Shown piece by piece: positions 23,849 through 34,641 of a stretch of 64,000 nucleotides of DNA. Made by a program: the position numbers and the translations under genes. Every line of letters begins with the position of its first letter. Positions within the stretch are counted from its first letter, which is position 1. The notes beneath the pieces are model-generated. The model saw nothing but the letters and a program-made list of their open reading frames with translations, was not told where the DNA came from and did no database searches. The DNA comes from Phytophthora sp. 'mugwort' (lineage: Eukaryota > Oomycota > Peronosporomycetes > Peronosporales > Peronosporaceae): positions 923,001 through 987,000 of the forward strand of contig JAUCEF010000013.1 in the NCBI GenBank assembly GCA_033558025.1, written 5' to 3'.

Positions 23849-24334
23849 CTTCTTTTGATCTTCGAATCCGTTGATGTCACACCCCTGTGTCGCTTCGTTT
23901 AAGACGAACGCTGTGCCCGACTGTTCACAGCACACACCCCGCGCGCTGCCGCCTTGTCGCCATTGCTAGACTTCAGACAAGACGACCGTCGCTGACGGGG
24001 CTTGACCTCGGGCCCTCGTCGATGGCGTGGCCCATTTCGTTGACAGATCCGCTGAGATGACACGTCTGGCATGTCGACCGAGTCCATGCTCGGCGTGGAC
24101 CTGCTGCGGTGCGGTATGAATCGGTGGAGTGGCGTGGTGGCGGCATAGAATAGCGATCGCATGCGGCGGTCGTGGTGGGTTCCAGCACGGGTTTGAGGAT
24201 GCAAGGTAGCGAAGAGGGTGTGAGCCAGGGCGTGCCGGCGCAGCAGGACGTGGTGTAGCGTGTGTCGGATGTGTGGCTGTGTGTAGATGCGTTTATTTGT
24301 TCGTTTTTGGCGATGAGTGCGTTCTTTGAACGGA

Positions 24335-24406
24335 TTCTCGTTAGTATAGTGGTTAGTATACCCGCCTGTCACGCGGGTGACCCGGGTTCAATTCCCGGAC
24401 GGGAAG
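24335..24406 (+). tRNA. trnD-GUC: tRNA-Asp (GTC), array 1 copy 43
   Basis: Canonical gene joined to the cttcaGac spacer that elsewhere accompanies G18A; ccgT trailer. Another recombinant unit. Confidence 0.97.
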
Positions 24407-24892
24407 CTTCTTTTGATCTTCGAATCCGTTGATGTCACACCCCTGTGTCGCTTCGTTTAAGACGAACGCTGTGCCCGACTGTTCACAGCACACACCCCGC
24501 GCGCTGCCGCCTTGTCGCCATGGCTAGACTTCAAACAAGACGACCGTCGCTGACGGGGCTTGACCTCGGGCCCTCGTCGGTGGCGTGGCCCATTTCGTTG
24601 ACAGATCCGCTGAGATGACACGTCTGGCATGTCGACCGAGTCCATGCTCGGCGTGGACCTGCTGCGGTGCGGTATGAATCGGTGGAGTGGCGTGGTGGCG
24701 GCATAGAATAGCGATCGCATGCGGCGGTCGTGGTGGGTTCCAGCACGGGTTTGAGGATGCAAGGTAGCGAAGAGGGTGTGAGCCAGGGCGTGCCGGCGCA
24801 GCAGGACGTGGTGTAGCGTGTGTCGGATGTGTGGCTGTGTGTAGATGCGTTTATTTGTTCGTTTTTGGCGATGAGTGCGTTCTTTGAACGGA

Positions 24893-24964
24893 TTCTCGTT
24901 AGTATAGTAGTTAGTATACCCGCCTGTCACGCGGGTGACCCGGGTTCAATTCCCGGACGGGAAG
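24893..24964 (+). tRNA. trnD-GUC: tRNA-Asp (GTC), array 1 copy 44, G18A variant
   Basis: G18A (24909) with the ccgA trailer and the cttcaAac spacer, like copy 33. Last G18A copy in array 1. Confidence 0.85.
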
Positions 24965-25450
24965 CTTCTTTTGATCTTCGAATCCGATGATGTCACACCC
25001 CTGTGTCGCTTCGTTTAAGACGAACGCTGTGCCCGACTGTTCACAGCACACACCCCGCGCGCTGCCGCCTTGTCGCCATTGCTAGACTTCAGACAAGACG
25101 ACCGTCGCTGACGGGGCTTGACCTCGGGCCCTCGTCGATGGCGTGGCCCATTTCGTTGACAGATCCGCTGAGATGACACGTCTGGCATGTCGACCGAGTC
25201 CATGCTCGGCGTGGACCTGCTGCGGTGCGGTATGAATCGGTGGAGTGGCGTGGTGGCGGCATAGAATAGCGATCGCATGCGGCGGTCGTGGTGGGTTCCA
25301 GCACGGGTTTGAGGATGCAAGGTAGCGAAGAGGGTGTGAGCCAGGGCGTGCCGGCGCAGCAGGACGTGGTGTAGCGTGTGTCGGATGTGTGGCTGTGTGT
25401 AGATGCGTTTATTTGTTCGTTTTTGGCGATGAGTGCGTTCTTTGAACGGA

Positions 25451-25522
25451 TTCTCGTTAGTATAGTGGTTAGTATACCCGCCTGTCACGCGGGTGACCCG
25501 GGTTCAATTCCCGGACGGGAAG
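25451..25522 (+). tRNA. trnD-GUC: tRNA-Asp (GTC), array 1 copy 45
   Basis: Canonical gene with the cttcaGac spacer; ccgT trailer. Confidence 0.97.
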
Positions 25523-26008
25523 CTTCTTTTGATCTTCGAATCCGTTGATGTCACACCCCTGTGTCGCTTCGTTTAAGACGAACGCTGTGCCCGACTGTTC
25601 ACAGCACACACCCCGCGCGCTGCCGCCTTGTCGCCATTGCTAGACTTCAAACAAGACGACCGTCGCTGACGGGGCTTGACCTCGGGCCCTCGTCGATGGC
25701 GTGGCCCATTTCGTTGACAGATCCGCTGAGATGACACGTCTGGCATGTCGACCGAGTCCATGCTCGGCGTGGACCTGCTGCGGTGCGGTATGAATCGGTG
25801 GAGTGGCGTGGTGGCGGCATAGAATAGCGATCGCATGCGGCGGTCGTGGTGGGTTCCAGCACGGGTTTGAGGATGCAAGGTAGCGAAGAGGGTGTGAGCC
25901 AGGGCGTGCCGGCGCAGCAGGACGTGGTGTAGCGTGTGTCGGATGTGTGGCTGTGTGTAGATGCGTTTATTTGTTCGTTTTTGGCGATGAGTGCGTTCTT
26001 TGAACGGA

Positions 26009-26080
26009 TTCTCGTTAGTATAGTGGTTAGTATACCCGCCTGTCACGCGGGTGACCCGGGTTCAATTCCCGGACGGGAAG
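26009..26080 (+). tRNA. trnD-GUC: tRNA-Asp (GTC), array 1 copy 46
   Basis: Canonical gene; ccgT trailer. Last of the uninterrupted run of 558-bp units. Confidence 0.97.
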
Positions 26081-26534
26081 CTTCTTTTGATCTTCGAATC
26101 CGTTGATGTCACACCCCTGTGTCGCTTCGTTTAAGACGAACGCTGTGCCCGACTGTTCACAGTACACACCCCGCGCGCCGCCGCCTTGTCGCCATGGCTA
26201 GACTTCAAACAAGACGACCGTCGCTGACGGGGCTTGACCTCGGGCCCTCGTCGGTGGCGTGGCCCATTTCGTTGACAGATCCGCTGAGATGACACGTCTG
26301 GCATGTCGACCGAGTCCATGCTCGGCGTGGACCTGCTGCGGTGCGGTATGAATCGGTGGAGTGGCGTGGTGGCGGCATAGAATAGCGATCGCATGCGGCG
26401 ATCGTGGTGGGTACCGGGTGTGAGCCAGGGCGTGCCGGCGCAGCAGGACGTGGGGTAGCGTGTGTCGGATGTGTGGCTGTGTGTAGATGCGTTTATTTGT
26501 TCGTTTTTCGCGATGAGTGCGTTCTTTGAACGGA

Positions 26535-26606
26535 TTCTCGTTAGTATAGTGGTTAGTATACCCGCCTGTCACGCGGGTGACCCGGGTTCAATTCCCGGAC
26601 GGGAAG
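26535..26606 (+). tRNA. trnD-GUC: tRNA-Asp (GTC), array 1 copy 47 (short unit)
   Basis: Canonical gene in a 526-bp unit. The upstream spacer lacks 32 bp and reads gtgggtaccggg at the joint (26407-26418), with linked alleles gtgGggtag and tttttCgcg. Confidence 0.97.
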
Positions 26607-27092
26607 CTTCTTTTGATCTTCGAATCCGTTGATGTCACACCCCTGTGTCGCTTCGTTTAAGACGAACGCTGTGCCCGACTGTTCACAGCACACACCCCGC
26701 GCGCTGCCGCCTTGTCGCCATTGCTAGACTTCAAACAAGACGACCGTCGCTGACGGGGCTTGACCTCGGGCCCTCGTCGATGGCGTGGCCCATTTCGTTG
26801 ACAGATCCGCTGAGATGACACGTCTGGCATGTCGACCGAGTCCATGCTCGGCGTGGACCTGCTGCGGTGCGGTATGAATCGGTGGAGTGGCGTGGTGGCG
26901 GCATAGAATAGCGATCGCATGCGGCGGTCGTGGTGGGTTCCAGCACGGGTTTGAGGATGCAAGGTAGCGAAGAGGGTGTGAGCCAGGGCGTGCCGGCGCA
27001 GCAGGACGTGGTGTAGCGTGTGTCGGATGTGTGGCTGTGTGTAGATGCGTTTATTTGTTCGTTTTTGGCGATGAGTGCGTTCTTTGAACGGA

Positions 27093-27164
27093 TTCTCGTT
27101 AGTATAGTGGTTAGTATACCCGCCTGTCACGCGGGTGACCCGGGTTCAATTCCCGGACGGGAAG
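27093..27164 (+). tRNA. trnD-GUC: tRNA-Asp (GTC), array 1 copy 48
   Basis: Canonical gene, 558-bp unit, ccgT trailer. Confidence 0.97.
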
Positions 27165-27618
27165 CTTCTTTTGATCTTCGAATCCGTTGATGTCACACCC
27201 CTGTGTCGCTTCGTTTAAGACGAACGCTGTGCCCGACTGTTCACAGTACACACCCCGCGCGCCGCCGCCTTGTCGCCATGGCTAGACTTCAAACAAGACG
27301 ACCGTCGCTGACGGGGCTTGACCTCGGGCCCTCGTCGGTGGCGTGGCCCATTTCGTTGACAGATCCGCTGAGATGACACGTCTGGCATGTCGACCGAGTC
27401 CATGCTCGGCGTGGACCTGCTGCGGTGCGGTATGAATCGGTGGAGTGGCGTGGTGGCGGCATAGAATAGCGATCGCATGCGGCGATCGTGGTGGGTACCG
27501 GGTGTGAGCCAGGGCGTGCCGGCGCAGCAGGACGTGGGGTAGCGTGTGTCGGATGTGTGGCTGTGTGTAGATGCGTTTATTTGTTCGTTTTTCGCGATGA
27601 GTGCGTTCTTTGAACGGA

Positions 27619-27690
27619 TTCTCGTTAGTATAGTGGTTAGTATACCCGCCTGTCACGCGGGTGACCCGGGTTCAATTCCCGGACGGGAAG
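27619..27690 (+). tRNA. trnD-GUC: tRNA-Asp (GTC), array 1 copy 49 (short unit)
   Basis: Canonical gene; 526-bp unit indistinguishable by eye from that of copy 47. First member of the first three-unit higher-order block. Confidence 0.97.
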
Positions 27691-28176
27691 CTTCTTTTGA
27701 TCTTCGAATCCGTTGATGTCACACCCCTGTGTCGCTTCGTTTAAGACGAACGCTGTGCCCGACTGTTCACAGTACACACCCCGCGCGCTGCCGCCTTGTC
27801 GCCATGGCTAGACTTCAAACAAGACGACCGTCGCTGACGGGGCTTGACCTCGGGCCCTCGTCGGTGGCGTGGCCCATTTCGTTGACAGATCCGCTGAGAT
27901 GACACGTCTGGCATGTCGACCGAGTCCATGCTCGGCGTGGACCTGCTGCGGTGCGGTATGAATCGGTGGAGTGGCGTGGTGGCGGCATAGAATAGCGATC
28001 GCATGCGGCGGTCGTGGTGGGTTCCAGCACGGGTTTGAGGATGCAAGGTAGCGAAGAGGGTGTGAGCCAGGGCGTGCCGGCGCAGCAGGACGTGGTGTAG
28101 CGTGTGTCGGATGTGTGGCTGTGTGTAGATGCGTTTATTCGTTCGTTTTTGGCGATGAGTGCGTTCTTTAAACGGA

Positions 28177-28248
28177 TTCTCGTTAGTATAGTGGTTAGTA
28201 TACCCGCCTGTCACGCGGGTGACCCGGGTTCAATTCCCGGACGGGAAG
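28177..28248 (+). tRNA. trnD-GUC: tRNA-Asp (GTC), array 1 copy 50
   Basis: Canonical gene; leader tttAaacgg and attCgttcg; spacer allele cacagTacac. Second member of the higher-order block. Confidence 0.97.
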
Positions 28249-28734
28249 CTTCTTTTGATCTTCGAATCCGTTGATGTCACACCCCTGTGTCGCTTCGTTT
28301 AAGACGAACGCTGTGCCCGACTGTTCACAGCACACACCCCACGCGCTGCCGCCTTGTCGCCATGGCTAGACTTCAAACAAGACGACCGTCGCTGACGGGG
28401 CTTGACCTCGGGCCCTCGTCGGTGGCGTGGCCCATTTCGTTGACAGATCCGCTGAGATGACACGTCTGGCATGTCGACCGAGTCCATGCTCGGCGTGGAC
28501 CTGCTGCGGTGCGGTATGAATCGGTGGAGTGGCGTGGTGGCGGCATAGAATAGCGATCGCATGCGGCGGTCGTGGTGGGTTCCAGCACGGGTTTGAGGAT
28601 GCAAGGTAGCGAAGAGGGTGTGAGCCAGGGCGTGCCGGCGCAGCAGGACGTGGTGTAGCGTGTGTCGGATGTGTGGCTGTGTGTAGATGCGTTTATTTGT
28701 TCGTTTTTGGCGATGAGTGCGTTCTTTGAACGGA

Positions 28735-28806
28735 TTCTCGTTAGTATAGTGGTTAGTATACCCGCCTGTCACGCGGGTGACCCGGGTTCAATTCCCGGAC
28801 GGGAAG
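28735..28806 (+). tRNA. trnD-GUC: tRNA-Asp (GTC), array 1 copy 51
   Basis: Canonical gene; spacer allele ccccAcgcg. Third member of the higher-order block. Confidence 0.97.
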
Positions 28807-29260
28807 CTTCTTTTGATCTTCGAATCCGTTGATGTCACACCCCTGTGTCGCTTCGTTTAAGACGAACGCTGTGCCCGACTGTTCACAGCACACACCCCGC
28901 GCGCTGCCGCCTTGTCGCCATGGCTAGACTTCAAACAAGACGACCGTCGCTGACGGGGCTTGACCTCGGGCCCTCGTCGGTGGCGTGGCCCATTTCGTTG
29001 ACAGATCCGCTGAGATGACACGTCTGGCATGTCGACCGAGTCCATGCTCGGCGTGGACCTGCTGCGGTGCGGTATGAATCGGTGGAGTGGCGTGGTGGCG
29101 GCATAGAATAGCGATCGCATGCGGCGATCGTGGTGGGTACCGGGTGTGAGCCAGGGCGTGCCGGCGCAGCAGGACGTGGGGTAGCGTGTGTCGGATGTGT
29201 GGCTGTGTGTAGATGCGTTTATTTGTTCGTTTTTCGCGATGAGTGCGTTCTTTGAACGGA

Positions 29261-29332
29261 TTCTCGTTAGTATAGTGGTTAGTATACCCGCCTGTCACGC
29301 GGGTGACCCGGGTTCAATTCCCGGACGGGAAG
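29261..29332 (+). tRNA. trnD-GUC: tRNA-Asp (GTC), array 1 copy 52 (short unit)
   Basis: Canonical gene in a 526-bp unit. It differs from copy 49 by the cacagCacac and gctgcc alleles. Starts the second higher-order block. Confidence 0.97.
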
Positions 29333-29818
29333 CTTCTTTTGATCTTCGAATCCGTTGATGTCACACCCCTGTGTCGCTTCGTTTAAGACGAACGCTGTGC
29401 CCGACTGTTCACAGTACACACCCCGCGCGCTGCCGCCTTGTCGCCATGGCTAGACTTCAAACAAGACGACCGTCGCTGACGGGGCTTGACCTCGGGCCCT
29501 CGTCGGTGGCGTGGCCCATTTCGTTGACAGATCCGCTGAGATGACACGTCTGGCATGTCGACCGAGTCCATGCTCGGCGTGGACCTGCTGCGGTGCGGTA
29601 TGAATCGGTGGAGTGGCGTGGTGGCGGCATAGAATAGCGATCGCATGCGGCGGTCGTGGTGGGTTCCAGCACGGGTTTGAGGATGCAAGGTAGCGAAGAG
29701 GGTGTGAGCCAGGGCGTGCCGGCGCAGCAGGACGTGGTGTAGCGTGTGTCGGATGTGTGGCTGTGTGTAGATGCGTTTATTCGTTCGTTTTTGGCGATGA
29801 GTGCGTTCTTTAAACGGA

Positions 29819-29890
29819 TTCTCGTTAGTATAGTGGTTAGTATACCCGCCTGTCACGCGGGTGACCCGGGTTCAATTCCCGGACGGGAAG
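29819..29890 (+). tRNA. trnD-GUC: tRNA-Asp (GTC), array 1 copy 53
   Basis: Canonical gene; same tttAaacgg, attCgttcg and cacagTacac alleles as copy 50. Confidence 0.97.
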
Positions 29891-30376
29891 CTTCTTTTGA
29901 TCTTCGAATCCGTTGATGTCACACCCCTGTGTCGCTTCGTTTAAGACGAACGCTGTGCCCGACTGTTCACAGCACACACCCCACGCGCTGCCGCCTTGTC
30001 GCCATGGCTAGACTTCAAACAAGACGACCGTCGCTGACGGGGCTTGACCTCGGGCCCTCGTCGGTGGCGTGGCCCATTTCGTTGACAGATCCGCTGAGAT
30101 GACACGTCTGGCATGTCGACCGAGTCCATGCTCGGCGTGGACCTGCTGCGGTGCGGTATGAATCGGTGGAGTGGCGTGGTGGCGGCATAGAATAGCGATC
30201 GCATGCGGCGGTCGTGGTGGGTTCCAGCACGGGTTTGAGGATGCAAGGTAGCGAAGAGGGTGTGAGCCAGGGCGTGCCGGCGCAGCAGGACGTGGTGTAG
30301 CGTGTGTCGGATGTGTGGCTGTGTGTAGATGCGTTTATTTGTTCGTTTTTGGCGATGAGTGCGTTCTTTGAACGGA

Positions 30377-30448
30377 TTCTCGTTAGTATAGTGGTTAGTA
30401 TACCCGCCTGTCACGCGGGTGACCCGGGTTCAATTCCCGGACGGGAAG
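30377..30448 (+). tRNA. trnD-GUC: tRNA-Asp (GTC), array 1 copy 54 (last)
   Basis: Canonical gene; ccccAcgcg allele as in copy 51. Its TTTT terminator is intact, but unit homology stops at 30479, 31 bp beyond the gene. Confidence 0.97.
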
Positions 30449-30483
30449 CTTCTTTTGATCTTCGAATCCGTTGATGTCAGCAA

Positions 30484-31020
30484 TCACTTGCAACGCAAGA
30501 TCCATTCGGCCATTCGCGTTTTTAGCCAGAACTCGTTTGGGGTAGAGCAAAGGCTCTGCAGCACGACTTCTGGGCTTAGGTCGTCAGCATCCGGGAAGAG
30601 CTCGGCCAACTTGTTCTTGAGCGAGTAGTCCTTCGCCGAGGAGTCTAGCTTCGTGGAGATCATTCGGAGCACTGCGTGGCCAAACGTCTTGCTGCAAAGA
30701 TGCTGATAGTTACCGGGAGCCGAGGTGTCTAATAAAAAGCGATGGACGCTAGGTTGGGCTTGGATCCCGTACAAGCTGCTATCGGCATCTGAGGTGTTCG
30801 AGAACTCCGTCAGATACGATTCGATGACGTCGCAGAGGTCATTGAGGATGATCGTCTCTGCAGGGTACTTGATCACAGCGCTGTTGAGTATATTTTCGGC
30901 AGGCTTGGACAGCTTGACATACGAGGCAACCGGGGAGGGCGGGATCTGAGTACTGTCCCAGAGAGTCATATCCTGATCAGGTGGGACATTGCCACCATCT
31001 CCCTCACTCAGCCACTCATA
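30484..31020 (-). pseudogene. Unidentified decayed reading frame, 3' part
   Basis: A 178-codon open stretch on the - strand begins after an in-frame TAG (31021-31023) and ends at TGA only 4 bp from the array 1 edge. The first ATG inside it (codon 30967-30969) would give 161 residues. The sequence looks protein-like: mixed composition, hydrophobic segments alternating with polar ones, and a C-terminal stretch with FWLKTRMAEWIL. I see no transmembrane segment, signal peptide or known motif. Upstream frames on the same strand (31008-31532) may belong to the same ancestral gene, joined through frameshifts. It could be a transposon-borne frame or a captured host gene. I do not recognise it. Confidence 0.4.
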
Positions 31021-31532
31021 CTAGTTGGTGGATGCCAGTACTGGATAGCCAGTCTAGGATGGGGGTAGTTCCTTTGCCTTGGCTGTGGGAGTGGACATCT
31101 TGCCAAATACAAGTTGCTTGGCGCGCAAGATACGCGCCGGCTCCCGGTCCGTTCGCTTGATCGAGCCAGTGGAAAATTTGGAGGTTCTTCATCCGACGGC
31201 CAGATAGAATTGGGCTGGACTGTGATCCCGTCTCCGACAGTTTCTCCTTCAACACCTTCCATAGCGCTGCCTGAACTGGCTTCCGAGTCACTCACTTCTG
31301 AGCCATTAGGCTCGGATGGCTCGTACTCGGCGTCCGACGTTTCCATAGGCGTGCCATTGGCTTCGGCGCTCGTGGCAACAGCAGGCTTCGAGGAAGCCTG
31401 ATGTGCCGCATGGTCGACCGACTTAGAGCTGATGGGTGAGCCTTGCGTTTCTCGTGCATCGCCTTCAGGAAGGGCGGCGTGCGTGGTTGAACGCACGGAT
31501 GCGGTGATTGACCACCGCGTATCCATGGTCAC
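31008..31532 (-). pseudogene. Unidentified decayed reading frame, 5' part (acidic, low-complexity)
   Basis: This - strand frame encodes a Ser/Glu/Asp/Pro-rich, probably disordered segment in its middle, with runs such as YEPSEPNGSEVSDSEASS. After about residue 118 the protein-like signal moves to the overlapping frame 31016-31291 (HWLDQANGPGAGAYLAR and onward), near a short T run. It moves again to the frame ending at 30484. Two frameshifts would therefore be needed to read one product of roughly 350 residues. The reading strand is inferred from composition: the + strand counterparts look like shadows. No family recognised. Confidence 0.35.
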
Positions 31533-31768
31533 CGAACTTGATTTCTCGCAACGGCGTCGTTGGCGTAAGCATCAGCGACTCGGGCGGGGACTTGTGGTTA
31601 AAACAAAAATGGCACCTCTGGGACGATCGCACCCTAGGGGTACTGGTAACCTCGCCGTTGGCAACTCGACTCCTTGATGGCCCGTTGCCGGACGACTTAC
31701 GCCAATGCATCGTTGATCTCCAACAAGCGGCTTCGGCAGTAGCCAACTCGGGTAGCCCTTCCCTCTAA
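31508..31768 (+). pseudogene. LINE polyprotein, segment upstream of the endonuclease
   Basis: An 86-codon frame ending just where the endonuclease frame becomes readable. Its C-terminal half (from about residue 28, WLKQKWHLWDDRTL, to LPDDLRQCIVDLQQAAS) looks like protein rather than a shadow. Its position fits the stretch that precedes the endonuclease in LINE ORF2 proteins. The join to the next frame at 31768-31773 needs a frame change. Assignment to the LINE rests on position and strand. It overlaps - strand open frames, so it could be a shadow. Confidence 0.4.
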
Positions 31769-33260
31769 TGGGAATTGGGCCCTGAGAGGGTTCTCGCTGA
31801 ACGCTAACGGCATGAACCGGACCACAAGGAGCTCGCTGCAGTACTTCTCTAAGACCTTTCACATGATCGGTCTTCAGGAGACGTGCTTCACCGGGCCCTT
31901 CAACTACCAGCGCTTGAAACAGATCTGGAGGCAAACCTCGCGGTTTAATTCCAGCTTTTGGTCGCAAGAACATATGACTACATACACAGGGCACGCTGGT
32001 GTGGGCTTACTACTCACGCCGACATGCCCTGTTCAAGATATCCAAGACGTTACCCTCCGTCATGTTAGCTCGGCTGATATGATGGATCGGTACTTACTAC
32101 TACGCGGCACTCTGGACTTGAAAGAGACGTACATTCATGTGGTGTATGCCCCCGTTAAAGGGCAGAAGCGGCCAACTTTCTTTAAGAACCTTCCAAGAGA
32201 CTTCGACGATGATGTGCTGCACATTGTCATGGGCGACTTCAACACGGTGATGTCAAGCCAACTGGACCAAGCCAACCACACCGACCGAAATCGGTCGCGG
32301 GGACGAACCGAGCTGCTGGACTGGATGCAAGCTATCAACGTTGTGGATGCATGGCGCCTGGAACATCCGACGCTCGTCGAGTTCACCAGCCCCAACTCCA
32401 GCTCAAGGTTAGACTACGTGATGCTAAGCTCCCAGCTCTTCCACTCGGCCATGCAGGGCATTCTGCACGACTTTCGCAATCGCTCCAATATGGGTGACCA
32501 CTGCGGCATCGACTTTCGACTCGGATCTGCTGTCTTTCGGCCGGCTAAGAGACCCCCCTGGCGCTGCCCAGAATGGATCATCCAGCTTCCTGAAGCGCAG
32601 CAGTATCTCCAAGAATCGCTGATCAAGTTGGCAGACATGCTCCATGCACCAACGGACTCCCACTACAACCCGGGCTGCCTACTCGACGAGCACAAGCGTC
32701 GCGACAACATCTTCCTGCACGAGTTATTCGAATCCCGGAAGAATGCTCGCCAGCGCGAACTTGAGGAACCGCACCTGGAAATCAATGATCTGCAGCACCG
32801 CCAAGCGACGGAGCCTACCGATGATCAACGCCGGCGGATGACTGAAAAGAGGGCACTACTGGAGGTCAAGATGAAGGTGAAAAAGTTCTACGCATCGAAG
32901 AAGAAGTTTGCCTTCGACCTCCATGATTCTGAGCGAGGTACCAAGTACTTCTTCCGACCGCCTCAGATCCTGCTCAACATTCCGATTCCTGTCAATTCGC
33001 CGGAGGAGGGACCCATTACTCTCCTCAACGTCGATGCCAAGCTGGGCCCCAAGATACTGGCATACCGTCTGGGAACTGTGTTAGACAGTCTCCTATTCTC
33101 TGAAGTGTTTCCTCGCTGGGTACGTTTGATGTTTCCTGAAACTTGGTGGCGCTACTATTCAATGGTAGCCCACTCTCGCCCTTTGAATAGGGAGAGGCGT
33201 GCGGCAAGGAGACCCTTTCTCCCCGGGTCTGTTCGTGCTTTTACGCGGAACCTTTGCTGA
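31743..33260 (+). pseudogene. LINE endonuclease (EEP/APE) domain and start of reverse transcriptase
   Basis: The frame is open from 31743 (after TAG 31740-31742). The visible domain starts with F-S-L-N-A-N-G before the ATG at 31812, so that ATG is internal. Counting from it, the APE-type landmarks are QET (22-24), GDFN (141-144), RLDYV (199-203) and GDH (228-230). These supply the metal-binding and catalytic residues of the nuclease that nicks target DNA to prime reverse transcription, and all are present. A charged linker (about 290-370) leads to GTKYFFRPP (376-384) and the first RT palm segment, ITLLNVDAKLGPKILAYRL (402-420). After residue 428 the text jumps to FPRWVRLMF, which normally follows motif A. 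The motif A region with its catalytic aspartate has been deleted. The last ~30 residues are out of frame. Confidence 0.85.
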
Positions 33261-33880
33261 ACTTGATTCGCGCCAAGATGAAGGATGCTGGACTTCGGTG
33301 TGGAGACTCTTCGGTAGTCCATACAGTTATCAGCTTTGCTGATGACTGCACTGGACTACTGGGGGACCTGCGGGATACTCAGCGTCTACTGGACTTGGTG
33401 GATCTATTCTGTGAGGCATCGGGCATGGAGCTGAACAAGAACAATACCGTGGTGCTGCCGTTCCACCCCTGGAACAGTGAAACCGACAGCATCCGTGAGG
33501 AACTACAGCAATTGGGACTAAAGGTTGTTGGGAACAACGACTCGGCCAAACTGCTTGGTATATACTACGGTCCCAAGCTCACAGACGCGGCACGGCTACA
33601 GCACATATTGGCGGACATGCAGACAAGGTGTTCACTGTGGAAGTACCGGGCACGCACTCTGCGAGGACAAGTGGTTATCCTACAACAGATCATCTTGCCT
33701 GTTCTCTGGTACACGGCCAGTGTCTGCTACATACCTGAAACTGGTTTCCAAGACCAAGTCCAGGACATGATAGTACGGTTTATGACCCAGTTTTCTACTT
33801 CGAACATCGTGCCCCGAGCTTGGTGGACGTTGCCCATGCACATGGGAGGCCTCGGTTTAACGCCTGTGAAAAAACGATGA
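33193..33880 (+). pseudogene. LINE reverse transcriptase, palm motifs B and C
   Basis: A short segment at 33193-33240 in one frame reads RGVRQGDPFSPGLFVL, the classic non-LTR RT motif with QGDPFSP. The next frame (33239 onward) continues FYAEPLLNLI and reaches the catalytic FADD box at 33335-33346, whose two aspartates hold the polymerase metals. The thumb-like part LCEASGMELN..KT-type (about residues 54-65) follows, ending at TGA near 33880. That stop is caused by a frame change at the A6 run 33869-33874. The TTG at 33254 is not a real start. Motif A is missing upstream, so the enzyme cannot work. Confidence 0.85.
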
Positions 33881-34296
33881 TCGAGGGACTCCAACTACAC
33901 ATGCTCTGCAAGCTGCTCATGGCCGTACGCCAGTCACCGGATGATGTACCCTCATGGGCCGCCCCAGTCATTGCGCTGTTTGACTCCGTGATGAAACCTT
34001 GGGGACGCGACTTTGACATCCTGTACGCGCCGGTCTGGAACAGCCCTCACCATGTGGTGTCTCGACGGCTAAGACGATGGAGACCGCTTGGTTTGTATTG
34101 GCACCATGTTCTTTTCCTTTGGAACACCAAACTGCGCCCCAAGATCACTCGCAACATGACCAAGTTTGACAAGTTGACAATGCCGCTGCTGGACAATGTG
34201 GATATCACGACTGCAATCAAGACGCCCAAGCCCTGCGAGCCGCAAACCTGGAATTGTCCAAGACCTTATTCGCTTAAAGCTTTATCGGATATCTGA
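33869..34296 (+). pseudogene. LINE ORF2, region between RT and zinc domain (first segment)
   Basis: After the A6 run the reading continues one base out of phase as TMIEGLQLHMLCKLLMAVR, with Trp- and Leu-rich segments typical of the LINE connector that follows the RT thumb. It remains readable to about 34245 and then shifts frame. No catalytic motif is expected here. It is assigned by continuity with the RT upstream and the zinc domain downstream. Confidence 0.65.
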
Positions 34297-34639
34297 CTTG
34301 TTTGAGCTTAGCGGGTACCCGCCTCAAGCCGCCAAGCTATCCCAAGTCATCCGTGAGCATGACCAGCCTAGGCGTGCTAACAGCGTGAGCATCTGCGGGT
34401 CTTTCTTAACTAAGATTGACTCGCAGTTACGACCGTTGGCCAACATGCCCATTGGAACCCGCCCCAAGCCACACTACGGCTGCGCACTCCATACTTCAGG
34501 CTTTAGTGGCTATGAAGTCGCTGATCTCACGGTGTCGCTAATACGCAAGCTCTTGGTCCAGTACAAGGTACCCGGCCTGCCAACGACTGCACTTGGCCTT
34601 GAACAAGCGCCTCCCGCAAATGATGGGGCAGGGACCTAA
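34196..34639 (+). pseudogene. LINE ORF2, region between RT and zinc domain (second segment)
   Basis: Readable from about 34235 (PGIVQDLIRLKLYRISDLFEL) to the TAA before 34640. It continues the connector in a second frame. The first 13 or so codons of the open stretch are probably out of phase. Only 2 bp separate it from the zinc-domain frame, which lies in a different phase. Confidence 0.6.
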
Positions 34640-34641
34640 AG

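Larger units (their letters stand above)
27165..30448 (+). repeat. Three-unit higher-order repeat, 2 x 1,642 bp
   Basis: Two consecutive blocks, 27165-28806 and 28807-30448, each made of a short unit, a tttAaacgg unit and a ccccAcgcg unit in the same order (526 + 558 + 558 bp). I see only two differences between the blocks, both in the short unit. This is the signature of a recent unequal exchange involving three units at once. Confidence 0.85.
534..30479 (+). repeat. tRNA-Asp tandem array 1 (54 genes, + strand)
   Basis: A head-to-tail array of a 558-bp unit made of a 72-bp tRNA-Asp gene and a 486-bp spacer. Copies 1-46 are spaced exactly 558 bp, except copy 18, where a 3-bp loss gives 555. 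Three units near the right end (copies 47, 49, 52) are 526 bp because 32 bp of spacer is missing. Each gene is preceded by a T5 tract about 27 bp upstream (871-875 for copy 1) and followed within 5 bp by TTTT (978-981), the Pol III stop signal. The array begins where the Tc1 element is inserted and ends 31 bp after the last tRNA, where the unit sequence stops matching at 30480. Spacers differ by few point changes, so the array is highly homogenised. No other gene is recognisable in the spacer. It has GC-rich short hairpins, for example CCGTC-gct-GACGG and GCTGTG/CACAGC downstream of the gene. Confidence 0.97.

Noticed and set aside
534..30479. CRISPR array or bacterial repeat locus
   Set aside because: The period is about 558 bp with near-identical spacers and a tRNA gene in each unit. 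There are no short repeats with unique spacers and no cas genes.
534..30479. 5S rRNA or other rRNA tandem array
   Set aside because: The unit length is suggestive, but the spacer shows no 5S-like sequence or internal control region. The only RNA gene I can fold is tRNA-Asp.
30419..30628. 69-codon + strand frame across the array 1 edge
   Set aside because: It begins inside the last tRNA gene and crosses the junction. Chance open frame.
31114..31677. + strand open frames 31114-31401 and 31432-31677
   Set aside because: They mirror the acidic - strand frame and have shadow-like composition. No link to LINE domains.
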